Below, piece by piece: positions 25,440-34,054 of a stretch of 64,000 nt of DNA; the first letter of the stretch is position 1, and each line of letters starts with the position of its first letter. The stretch is from Promethearchaeota archaeon (GTDB lineage Archaea; Asgardarchaeota; Lokiarchaeia; Sigyniarchaeales; SOKP01). The position numbers and the translations under genes are program-made. The stretch covers positions 68,027 through 132,026 of the forward strand of contig JAEOTP010000016.1 of the NCBI GenBank assembly GCA_016839765.1. The letters run 5' to 3'. The notes beneath the pieces are model-generated. The model had not been told where the DNA came from and searched no databases. It saw only the letters and a program-made list of their open reading frames with translations.

Positions 25440-26999
25440 TCATTTAATTACATTAAACGAAAGACCGATAAAAACAGGTCCTCTAATATCAATTTTTTTT
25501 TGTTTAGAGTGAATATACTCTAGTACAACATCATCTACCTCTAAATTCACTTCAGAAGCACGATAACACATTTTTATTCTATGTTCATAAGAAGTTTTAT
25601 TTTGATCTAATAGAATTTCTATATTATAAGCCATTTCTGAAGCGATAGCTTCAAGGTAATTTTTATTTGTGTTGATTGCATTTTCAGGAATTTCATTTGG
25701 AGGTAATCCTATAATATTTCCATCTTGTACCCATATCTTATTAAGGGAGGCAGGGCCTAACAATTTTACATTTTTATCTTTTTCCCATATAAATACAGCA
25801 ATCCTCTTATTTTTTATGATTCCTTCCCAAACCTTTATTTCTATGGGAGATTTTTCATCCTTGCTATTCAAAGCGGTTTGTAAAATTGCATTTTTGATTT
25901 CAATTCCTTTTTCAGTTAAAGGAATATATTTATAGTTAATTGATCTACTGATTTCTTCATCTGAAAATGCAATATCTTCATAAAAGTAAGGATATACTAA
26001 TTTTCTAATGTCTTCAATTTCAGTTTTTATCATACAAATTCTTTCAACACCAAAACCAATATTAAAAACAGGATACTGAATGTTATATTGTGCTAAACTT
26101 ACAGGAGAATAAAATCCTCCATCTCCAATTTCGATCCATTCTTTAGTTTTAGGATGTTCTACAAATATTTCAAACTCAGTTTGAGGAGCATAATACTTTG
26201 ATGTGGCTTTCTTAATATCTGATTTATTATTTTTAAACCCCATTTCTTCACATATATCAGATGCAATATTCTGACAATCTTCCAGGGAAATTTCTTCTGC
26301 CATGATAACTAAAGATAATGTATTAGAACAATATAGATGAGTGGCATCAATTTTTTGTTCTCGGCGAAATTTAGGGCAAATTGAAAAATATTGAAGTGGA
26401 AGGGACTTTTTTTTCTGCAATTCATTTAATACTAAAAACCATAAAGCCGTAGTATGGCTTCTGAGTGTAGTTTTTGTAGGTATTGGTTTTAAATTTTTCA
26501 ATTCTGGAAAAACTTTATCAATAATTTCGGTGGCTTCAGACTCTTCAACTTCTAACCTTTCAATAAAGGTTTCAATTAAATCATCAGCTTCAATTTCTCC
26601 TTTTTTATATGCTCTAAAGATATTTTTTAATACATCAATTTTATTAAAATTTGGAATTATTTTCTTTAAAAAATTGATTTTTTCATTTGAAATTCCAATA
26701 TCTGGGCGAGGTAAACCCGCTAAAAAAAATAATCTATCAAGAATTAAAGCAGCTTCAGGGCCATATTGCTTATAAATTTCACTTTCCTCGACAAACATTG
26801 GTAAAATTAGTTCTTCAAACCCTAGAGAGATCATCTTTTTCCTTGCATTAAAGATAAAGTCGTTTACAATGTGGCTTTTACCCTTTTTCACTAAATTAAA
26901 ATAGTTGCCTTTTAGCTTCAAAAGGTTTTTCGTCTCAAGCCATGCTTTCTCATAGTTTATCTTGCTTTCATGTTTTATTTTTTCAGTTTCAAAAGGCAT
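25440..26999 (-). CDS. sepS: O-phosphoserine-tRNA(Cys) ligase (SepRS)
   Basis: 519 aa, close to the length of archaeal SepRS. Conserved regions include FEELILPMFVEESEIYKQYG, FFLAGLPRPDIG, the class II motif 2 CPKFRREQKIDATHLY, TEWIEIGDGGFYSPV-like strand TKEWIEIG with GFYSPVSLAQY, and motif 3 NIGFGVERI. The enzyme charges tRNA-Cys with O-phosphoserine, which SepCysS then converts to Cys. It is related to PheRS alpha but lacks PheRS hallmarks. It lies between translin and ribL in one operon. No cysS or pscS gene is in the window. Confidence 0.9.
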   Translation of the reverse strand: MPFETEKIKHESKINYEKAWLETKNLLKLKGNYFNLVKKGKSHIVNDFIFNARKKMISLGFEELILPMFVEESEIYKQYGPEAALILDRLFFLAGLPRPDIGISNEKINFLKKIIPNFNKIDVLKNIFRAYKKGEIEADDLIETFIERLEVEESEATEIIDKVFPELKNLKPIPTKTTLRSHTTALWFLVLNELQKKKSLPLQYFSICPKFRREQKIDATHLYCSNTLSLVIMAEEISLEDCQNIASDICEEMGFKNNKSDIKKATSKYYAPQTEFEIFVEHPKTKEWIEIGDGGFYSPVSLAQYNIQYPVFNIGFGVERICMIKTEIEDIRKLVYPYFYEDIAFSDEEISRSINYKYIPLTEKGIEIKNAILQTALNSKDEKSPIEIKVWEGIIKNKRIAVFIWEKDKNVKLLGPASLNKIWVQDGNIIGLPPNEIPENAINTNKNYLEAIASEMAYNIEILLDQNKTSYEHRIKMCYRASEVNLEVDDVVLEYIHSKQKKIDIRGPVFIGLSFNVIK

Positions 27000-27026
27000 T
27001 GGTATCGTTATAGAGATTTTTCTATT

Positions 27027-27650
27027 TTATTTATTAAATTTGACATTGTTTTCTATGCATGTTTTTAATTCATTCATTTGTAGAGAAATTGAAATATCTC
27101 CTCGTGTTTTTTCGATTATACCTCTTGCTCTATCTGTTTTTTGTCTTAGATCCTGAGTTAATCCAGGAGGATAATCAATTGCAAATAAATAAGAATAAAT
27201 TTCGTCCATAGTTTCTAAAATTTTATTTAAATCTTGAATCTGTGAATTTCTAATATTATCTAATGCATATCTTCTTAATTCTCCAATAACATCGGCTAAA
27301 CCGAATGCATAATTCAATGGATTAATATTCAATTCGCTAGGTTTTGGTAATTCTTTATTGGCTACAATTGAATAGAAGGTTACTGCTTCAGCATATTCTT
27401 GCTCAGGAGTTTTTAAATACTTAAAAAATGCTCCAGGATTACTTTTTACAATTGAAACGAGTTTTTCATGAACACGTTTAATATTTATTAATTTCTCATG
27501 ATATTGATCATATTCTTTTCTATGAATATTTTTAATTGCAATACTACAATCGCGAATAATTGTTCGAGAAATTTTTAATATTTCTTCACGGTCTAGATCT
27601 AATTTATCTAATGCTAGTATGAGTTCTGAAAAAATGTTTTTAAGATTCAT
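27027..27650 (-). CDS. Translin-family protein
   Basis: 207 aa, all helical. Typical translin/TRAX stretches are NPLNYAFGLADVIGELRRYALD (residues 108-129), MDEIYSYLFAIDYPPG and the C-terminal RQKTDRARGIIEKTRGDI. Eukaryotic translin binds single-stranded nucleic acid and, with TRAX, cleaves RNA; archaeal homologues are also octameric shells with RNase-like sites. The residues needed for catalysis cannot be judged here. It is first in the operon, 27 bp before sepS, which suggests a link to tRNA or RNA processing. Confidence 0.85.
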   Translation of the reverse strand: MNLKNIFSELILALDKLDLDREEILKISRTIIRDCSIAIKNIHRKEYDQYHEKLINIKRVHEKLVSIVKSNPGAFFKYLKTPEQEYAEAVTFYSIVANKELPKPSELNINPLNYAFGLADVIGELRRYALDNIRNSQIQDLNKILETMDEIYSYLFAIDYPPGLTQDLRQKTDRARGIIEKTRGDISISLQMNELKTCIENNVKFNK

Positions 27651-27776
27651 TCTAATAGATAACTATTTTAGTAATAATTAATTTGAATTTTAAATATAAT
27701 AAATTATCAAAAGCTAGAAAAATATTTAGAATTTTTTGTTAGAGATTTCATAATTAAATAACCAATCAAGATAACA

Positions 27777-29837
27777 ATGAAAATTTTATTAATTCATTCA
27801 GATGGTGTAAAAGTTGTTAAGAATAAACCTGCCACAAGTGAGCCACAAGAATTTCCAGAAGATATAATCGAGATGAAGGGTTTAATCCTTGTTGCTTATG
27901 TTTCAGTTGAAGATCAGGATACTTATGATACAGATTTGATTTCAAAGCAGGGAGCTGATGTAATTGAAGAAGCTATACTCCAAATAACAAATTTTCCAGA
28001 GAGGGTTAGAGAAAGGAATGAGGAAATACGAGATTACAATAAAGGGATCGAGGAAGGTAAGACCAAAGGAAAGCAAAGAAAATTCATCGAACTAATTAAG
28101 GATAGAAGTATATACCGAGTTGATAAGGTACTAGTTTATCCTTGGGCTCATTTAAGCAAATTTCTTAGTAATGAAGCAGTTGCTATGGAAGTATGTCCAA
28201 AAATAGCTGAATTTTTAAGTGAAAAAGGAATTAAAGCAAAATTTTCACCTTTTGGGTGGTATAAATCTTTTGAAATTTCCTGCATTGGACATGAAGTAGC
28301 TGAAATGTATAGAGATGTAAAATTGGCGATTACACCTGAAGAAAAAATAAAGAATTCCGTCTTCAAAGTAATCACGCCTACAGGCAATGAATTAGATATA
28401 AAATTCGATGATGAGCATAATGTTCTTCCGTTTAAGGAAGTTAAAGATCAAGATTTCAATATGTTTCTAAAATCTGAACTTGGATCTAGACGGGTGGATA
28501 AATCAATTGAACCTGCTCATATCAAAGTGATGAAAGAATTTGAATTAGTTGATTTTGATCCAAATACCGATGCTGGAAATTTAAGATGGTATACGAAAGG
28601 AGTTATAATGAAAAATTTGATAAAGAATTACGTTGAGGATAGGCTAATCGATTATGGAGCAATACTTATTGATACTCCAATAATGTATACAGTTAAGAAT
28701 AAAAAATTAACTGCTCAAACAGCAAGATTTCCAGCTAGAAGTTATTGGCTTGAGTCTGGAAGTGATAGATATTTACTGCGATATGCATCAGATTTTCTTT
28801 TATTTGATTTATTCTCATCTATGAATTTAAAACCTCAGTATTTTCCTCTAAGAGTCTATGAATGGGAACAATATGCATTTAGACGGGAACTAGAAGGAGA
28901 ACTTACTGGATTGCGGAGGTTGCGTGCTTTTATAATGCCGGATATGCATAGTTTATGTAAAGATTTAGATTCGGCGATAGAGGAATTCAAAAAACAATAT
29001 TTCTTAATAAAGAATCTTGAAAAAGACTTAGGAGTGAAAACTTTTGTAATATTTAGAGCTACTAGAGATTTCTATAGAGAGAATAAAGACTGGATAATAA
29101 ATTTAATAAAAACAGAAGATGCTCCAGCTTTATTAGAGTTATGGGACGAAAGGTATTATTATTATGTATTAAAACTTGAGAGAAATGTTCTTTCTGCTGA
29201 AAATAAAGATGCAACATTAGCAACAAATCAGATAGATGTAGAAAGTTGCTTAGACTATATGATAGATACAGATGGAAAAAAGAGACAAAAATATAATATC
29301 TCGTTTATAGATACAGATGGGAAAGTTAAGCATCCTATGATATTACATAATTCTCCAACGGGAGGTATAGAAAGAGTTCTATGGGGGCTTATTGAATCTG
29401 CTGTTCGAAATAAAGATAAATTAGTTCCAGGTTTTAAAACATGGTTATCTCCTATTCAAATAAGAATTATCACTATAAGCAATGAACAAAACAAATATGC
29501 TGAAAAGCTTTTAAATCTTATAAGTGAAAAATCATATCGCGTAGATTTTGATGATCGCGAAGAAACTGTTGGAAAAAAGATAAGACAAGCAGAAATAGAA
29601 TGGATTCCTTATATAATTATAGTAGGGAAAACGGAACAAGCAAATGAAACAATTTCAATAAGAAAACGATTAATAGGTAAGCCTTTTGGACCAAAAAAAG
29701 CAACTTCAGAGCAAATAAATAATATAAAGGTAAGTAAATTATTAGAAATTCTTGAAGAGGAAACGAAAGGTGCTCCAAAATACAAACTTCCTAGACCATT
29801 TCGCAGATTTTCAACAAAAGTATCTTTTAGAAAATAA
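27777..29837 (+). CDS. thrS: Threonyl-tRNA synthetase, archaeal type
   Basis: 686 aa. Residues 1-140 are the archaeal D-aminoacyl deacylase-like editing domain (MKILLIHSDG start, FPERV) that removes mischarged serine. Residues 230-560 hold the class II core, including RFPARSYWLESGSD, motif 2 YEWEQYAFRRELEGELTGLRRLR and motif 3 PTGGIERVLWGL. The C-terminal 110 residues are the anticodon-binding domain. Zinc-site His in MPDMHSLC is present. Divergent from the translin operon. Confidence 0.93.
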   Translation: MKILLIHSDGVKVVKNKPATSEPQEFPEDIIEMKGLILVAYVSVEDQDTYDTDLISKQGADVIEEAILQITNFPERVRERNEEIRDYNKGIEEGKTKGKQRKFIELIKDRSIYRVDKVLVYPWAHLSKFLSNEAVAMEVCPKIAEFLSEKGIKAKFSPFGWYKSFEISCIGHEVAEMYRDVKLAITPEEKIKNSVFKVITPTGNELDIKFDDEHNVLPFKEVKDQDFNMFLKSELGSRRVDKSIEPAHIKVMKEFELVDFDPNTDAGNLRWYTKGVIMKNLIKNYVEDRLIDYGAILIDTPIMYTVKNKKLTAQTARFPARSYWLESGSDRYLLRYASDFLLFDLFSSMNLKPQYFPLRVYEWEQYAFRRELEGELTGLRRLRAFIMPDMHSLCKDLDSAIEEFKKQYFLIKNLEKDLGVKTFVIFRATRDFYRENKDWIINLIKTEDAPALLELWDERYYYYVLKLERNVLSAENKDATLATNQIDVESCLDYMIDTDGKKRQKYNISFIDTDGKVKHPMILHNSPTGGIERVLWGLIESAVRNKDKLVPGFKTWLSPIQIRIITISNEQNKYAEKLLNLISEKSYRVDFDDREETVGKKIRQAEIEWIPYIIIVGKTEQANETISIRKRLIGKPFGPKKATSEQINNIKVSKLLEILEEETKGAPKYKLPRPFRRFSTKVSFRK

Positions 29838-29860
29838 TTTTTATCAAAATTGAGAATATT

Positions 29861-30484
29861 ATGGCGATTAAATGTATAATTTTTGATCTAGGAGGAGTCA
29901 TTGTAGAACTTGATTTCAGTCGTTTTTTTAATGAAGTGATTACTCCATCTCCATTAAATAAACCAAGTACTTACATAATGATGGAATTTTTCCGTCAATC
30001 CGATACATACCATCAAGGTAAAGTTACCAATGAGGAATTTTATCAATTAGCCTGTGAGTTACTTCAAGTATGTTCATTAGATCAAAAAGCCTTCTATAAT
30101 GCTTTTAACAGTATTATAGCAGACATAAATTTGGAAATTTTGGATTTAATAAAAACTGTTAAGAAAGTTAATCAAGTAAAATTAATGTGTATGTCAAATA
30201 TTAATGCTAGTCATTGGAAACATTTAAAAAAACAAAATTGGGATATATGGAATTTATTTGATGATTTTATCCTATCGCATGAAATTCAAATGACTAAACC
30301 AGATCCTGCTATATATCAATTAGCCATTAAAAAAGCAAACTGTAAACCAAAACAAATTCTATTCATTGATGATGGTTTAAATAACGTCAAAGCTGCTGAG
30401 GAAGCTGGAATAAAAGCACTCCGATTTAGCAATATTGAAAAATTAAAAAAAGATCTTCAAATTTATAGCATTAAATTGAAATAA
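29861..30484 (+). CDS. HAD-superfamily hydrolase (YihX-like)
   Basis: 207 aa. Motif I FDLGGVIVELD has Gly at the +2 position, as in YihX and epoxide-hydrolase N-domain type HADs. Motif II is MSNINASHW, motif III Lys in MTKPDPAIY and motif IV FIDDGLNNVKAA. Likely a sugar- or nucleotide-phosphate phosphatase. It is 23 bp downstream of thrS and probably cotranscribed, with no clear functional link. Confidence 0.85.
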   Translation: MAIKCIIFDLGGVIVELDFSRFFNEVITPSPLNKPSTYIMMEFFRQSDTYHQGKVTNEEFYQLACELLQVCSLDQKAFYNAFNSIIADINLEILDLIKTVKKVNQVKLMCMSNINASHWKHLKKQNWDIWNLFDDFILSHEIQMTKPDPAIYQLAIKKANCKPKQILFIDDGLNNVKAAEEAGIKALRFSNIEKLKKDLQIYSIKLK

Positions 30485-30511
30485 GCATCATTAATAACTA
30501 CTCTGTAGTTA

Positions 30512-31036
30512 TCACGCTTCTTTCACACTTTCTAAACATGCTTTAGCAATTTTTTTAAAAGCTTGTTCTACATTTTCTCCTGTTTTAGCAGAAGTTTCTA
30601 AATAATCACAGCAATTAAGTCTTTTTACTAAATCTTCTGCTTCTGATCTCTCTACTTGGCGTTTTAAATCCGTCTTATTTCCAACTATTATCATTGGAAT
30701 TGACTTTTTTACTGACTTTTTAATACTACTTATCCAACCAGGAAGTTTTAACAAGGATGGTTGACTTGTAACGTCATATACGCCGAAAGCCCCATTACTG
30801 CCCTTGAAATAGATTTGGCGAAGCTTACTAAATTGTTCCTGACCACCAATATCCCAAAGGAGTAATCTAACATTTGTATTTTCAACTTCTACATCTTTTA
30901 TTAAAAAATTTGAGCCGATTGTTTGTTTTAATTCTGGATTAAAATAATCCTTTATGTATCTAATCAAGAGGGAGGTTTTACCAACTCCACCCGCCCCAAA
31001 AAGAGTAATCTTAAATTTAAATGTGTTCTTCTGCAT
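30512..31036 (-). CDS. Small GTPase, Ras/Rab/Arf superfamily
   Basis: 174 aa from the ATG at 31036. All G boxes are present: P-loop GAGGVGKTS (14-22), Thr39 in switch I (KQTIGSN), WDIGGQE (61-67, with catalytic Gln66), NKTD (120-123) and TSAK (148-151). WDIGGQE mixes the Arf-type GGQ with a Rab-like remainder. There is no C-terminal Cys motif for prenylation and no N-terminal Gly for myristoylation. Probably a cytosolic switch; Asgard genomes carry many such genes. A TTG at 31045 is a less likely start. Confidence 0.93.
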   Translation of the reverse strand: MQKNTFKFKITLFGAGGVGKTSLLIRYIKDYFNPELKQTIGSNFLIKDVEVENTNVRLLLWDIGGQEQFSKLRQIYFKGSNGAFGVYDVTSQPSLLKLPGWISSIKKSVKKSIPMIIVGNKTDLKRQVERSEAEDLVKRLNCCDYLETSAKTGENVEQAFKKIAKACLESVKEA

Positions 31037-31274
31037 TTTAATCAATATTTTTGAAGTTAAGTTATAAAAAATGATTATTTCTAAGCGTTACATTTTTATT
31101 AAATACAAAAATGCTTTTGTATATTTGATATATTATATTATAGGTATTTATATGTTTAGCATTAAATATGATTAGAAGGCATTTAATCCGATATCGAATA
31201 TTAGTTGTATGTATTTTGTTTAAGATTTTTATTTATTACTCCTCTTACTCATAAGAAAAAAGAGTTATGGCTAA

Positions 31275-32615
31275 TTAGGATTTGTCTGCATGGTCTTTCT
31301 TAATTTTCTCTACAATGAGATGTGTTTCCTTTTTTACTGCGTGTGTTGTTTTTTGCCCTATTCTACCGATTTGTACCATTATCCATTCAGGACTACCAAC
31401 CCCATTTGCAAATTCTATCCACACATACATCAAAAAGCCCATTAAACCCGTGAAACCAAGCCATATAAATACAAAGTATAAGATATTAAAATAGCGTACG
31501 AAAAGACTAATAAATGCCCAATGTACAAGAAATAGACTTAGAGAAACTTTACCATAATATACTAGCATCCTAATAAAACTATTATCTTTTTCTTTAATAT
31601 CGATATAGTAAAAAAAGATTGCAATTATAAGTAAAGCCCATCCTAAATTATAGCACATGTTTGAGGATCTGCCTCTAATTAAGAAATCAGGCATTCCTGG
31701 AATGGGTGTTGGTTTTATTATAAAATCTGTAAAAACTTGACCGTTTGCTATTCTTAGCAAATCTAAGAAAGGATAATCTTCATATATATATGGAGTATAA
31801 ATTTGTAAGGGGGTTCCTAGAATAAAAGGATAGATCATGCCCAAACCAATAAGACAAATACCCCAAAAAAGAAATATTCTAAAAAGAACTGTATAGGCTT
31901 GTTTAGTTCCGTCAATCATTGCAGCATAGAGATATTCACCAAAAATAGTTGAAATAAAGCATATGGATAAGAACGGAATTAATGGCGTCATTGGAGCTGG
32001 TGAAACTACAATATAATGAACAATTGAAAGGAATAGATTTCCAGCTTCTTTTCCATCATAAAGATATTGCCTTATTGTATCCGATGTAAAAATAATGAAA
32101 GTCCCTATAATTCCTCTTGTCGCTTTACCTAATTTTAAAGCGTAAAGTGAGATAATCTGTGAAAACCCAATGAATACCAAGATATTCCAGTTCCAAATCC
32201 AGTCTGGTTTGTTAAAAAGGAAAACCGTAGGAAGATTAAACAAAATTCCTATCACCATTATGACTATACCGCGGGTAATAATCCCATTTCTAATAACTTT
32301 ATCTGGTACAACCCCTTGTTTTCTTTTGACACTAAAGATTACACTAAGAGCAGAAAGAAATACAAATAGGGAGGGGCCGAGAAAATCAAGTAGAGCATAC
32401 ATAAGCCCATAAAGATATATCCATTGGCTATCTAACCAGGCACTGCTCGTGTGAGCCATGAGGATCATGACGATTGCGAGCCCCTTTACGAAATCTATGC
32501 TCCGAATTCGCCTTGGGGAAGCATAATTCTTCAGATCATCGACTGGGATTTCCTGCTTTAAGTAATCGAACAGTGCGACTGAATCCATATCTACTTGTTC
32601 TTCTTGAACAGACAT
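31275..32615 (-). CDS. HGSNAT/DUF1624-like acyltransferase, polytopic membrane protein
   Basis: 446 aa with about ten transmembrane helices. The N-terminal motif RSIDFVKGLAIVMILMAHTS near residue 40 matches heparan-alpha-glucosaminide N-acetyltransferase-like and acyltransferase-3-like proteins, where the D and the H take part in moving an acyl group across the membrane. The C-terminal 40 residues are cytoplasmic and charged. Likely acetylates surface sugars or lipids; the acceptor is unknown. Confidence 0.75.
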   Translation of the reverse strand: MSVQEEQVDMDSVALFDYLKQEIPVDDLKNYASPRRIRSIDFVKGLAIVMILMAHTSSAWLDSQWIYLYGLMYALLDFLGPSLFVFLSALSVIFSVKRKQGVVPDKVIRNGIITRGIVIMVIGILFNLPTVFLFNKPDWIWNWNILVFIGFSQIISLYALKLGKATRGIIGTFIIFTSDTIRQYLYDGKEAGNLFLSIVHYIVVSPAPMTPLIPFLSICFISTIFGEYLYAAMIDGTKQAYTVLFRIFLFWGICLIGLGMIYPFILGTPLQIYTPYIYEDYPFLDLLRIANGQVFTDFIIKPTPIPGMPDFLIRGRSSNMCYNLGWALLIIAIFFYYIDIKEKDNSFIRMLVYYGKVSLSLFLVHWAFISLFVRYFNILYFVFIWLGFTGLMGFLMYVWIEFANGVGSPEWIMVQIGRIGQKTTHAVKKETHLIVEKIKKDHADKS

Positions 32616-32735
32616 GATTTTTCAAAAAATAGCAATTAATTTTGAGTTGAGAATTAAAAAATAAATTAATATTAATATTTATTTTTATACTATTTGAATG
32701 TTTATGTATGAAAAATCAAATATCGAGAATGTTAT

Positions 32736-33158
32736 ATGAACATTAAATCTATTTTTGATTATAGGTTGTTAGGGCTAACAGGGTCAATTTTGTTAATTAT
32801 ATCTCAGTTTTTTTCGTGGTTTTCTGGTTACTCATTAATGGAGAGATATATAATAGCTACATCTGTGGATATTTCAAATGCATTTTTATATCTTTTTCCT
32901 TTAATCAGTGGAAGTATATGTTTAATAGCTACTTTATTAATATATTTTAAATTAGAATATCGAATAAATTCGGTAATCATTAATTTTGTGGGATTTGGTT
33001 TCTTTTTGATTTTTATTTTTGAATTAATTCCTCAAGAAATAGATTATATTACGAGTGCAGGTATTGGTTTTTATATGTCTATAGCAGGTGCTATTCTAAT
33101 CTTTTTTCATAATTTAAATATCCTTTTAACAAGAGAAAAATCCAAAGAAGGGAGTTAA
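32736..33158 (+). CDS. Hypothetical four-helix membrane protein
   Basis: 140 aa with four predicted transmembrane helices (about residues 10-29, 45-67, 79-101 and 108-128). No catalytic motif or known family recognised. Its stop codon overlaps the region that would serve as ribosome-binding site for the next gene (GGGAG at 33150-33154), so the two are probably cotranscribed. Confidence 0.7.
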   Translation: MNIKSIFDYRLLGLTGSILLIISQFFSWFSGYSLMERYIIATSVDISNAFLYLFPLISGSICLIATLLIYFKLEYRINSVIINFVGFGFFLIFIFELIPQEIDYITSAGIGFYMSIAGAILIFFHNLNILLTREKSKEGS

Positions 33159-33208
33159 AAATTAAAGAAAGCGAAAAAGATAATTTAGATAAGAATGATT
33201 CTGGAAAT

Positions 33209-34054
33209 TTGGAATCGAACTTTTACTATGCATTAGGACATGATCTTAGAAGAAGGATTATAAAAATTATAGGGGACAATGAATTTTCTTCTTTTACCGC
33301 TCTTAAAAAAGAATTAAAAGTTAGCACTGGCACAATTTATCATCATTTAGATGCATTGTCTCAATTAATTGAACAAGGAAAAGATAAAAAGTATTATTTA
33401 ACAGAATTAGGGCAGCATGCTTATGATTCATTACAAGATAATATTGAAAACATAATTTCTGATTTCTCAAAAAAAGAATTCAATTCTCCTATTTTAAAAA
33501 GTTTAATGTTTTTAACTCCAAAAAAAATTATTAACTATGAGAAAGGTTATAAAATCTATACGGTTATTTTTTCGATAGGTCTTTTAATTTTGGGCTTGAT
33601 TTTTTGTAACTTAAATGCCTTATTTCCAATTTTATTATTTTTTACCAATCTATTCCAATCTTTGCAAACCGCTAATCTAAGTTTACAGATATTTTTTAAT
33701 GTATTTTTTATTATAAACTTTCTACTATATTATTTTATTAATGAAATAATCTGCCGTCTCGTTTATAAGAAAAATGAGAATTCTATTAAATTTTTATTGT
33801 CTTTTAGTCTTATTTTTTATCCAACCATAATATATTTAGCAATACATTACTTATTTAAGGAATTAGATCTATTAGATTATTCGGTAATAAGTATTTTGGA
33901 TAATATTTTAATGATTATATTTCAAGTATGGGCATTATGGCTTCTAACTTATAATTTAATCGTTAATAAGCATTTAAAAGTTGAAAATGCACTGATTATC
34001 TCTTTACTGATTCATTACGGCGGATTTTCAATTATATTGGCTTTATCTATTTAA
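33209..34054 (+). CDS. Membrane protein with N-terminal winged helix and Yip1-like C-terminus
   Basis: 281 aa from TTG 33209. Residues 1-80 are an ArsR-type wHTH (LGHDLRRRIIKIIGDN, then VSTGTIYHHLDAL). Residues 110-281 have five transmembrane helices in a Yip1-like spacing, with FINEIICRLVY at the second. It may be a membrane-bound transcription factor. The frame stays open upstream: an ATT at 33161 lies 6 nt after GGGAG and would add 16 residues. It converges with the ATP-grasp gene, overlapping 8 bp. Confidence 0.7.
   Translation: MESNFYYALGHDLRRRIIKIIGDNEFSSFTALKKELKVSTGTIYHHLDALSQLIEQGKDKKYYLTELGQHAYDSLQDNIENIISDFSKKEFNSPILKSLMFLTPKKIINYEKGYKIYTVIFSIGLLILGLIFCNLNALFPILLFFTNLFQSLQTANLSLQIFFNVFFIINFLLYYFINEIICRLVYKKNENSIKFLLSFSLIFYPTIIYLAIHYLFKELDLLDYSVISILDNILMIIFQVWALWLLTYNLIVNKHLKVENALIISLLIHYGGFSIILALSI

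Noticed and set aside
31046-31274. Gene in the spacer between the GTPase and the acyltransferase
   Set aside because: Only short A/T-rich frames with stops; nothing beyond promoter-like A/T runs is seen.
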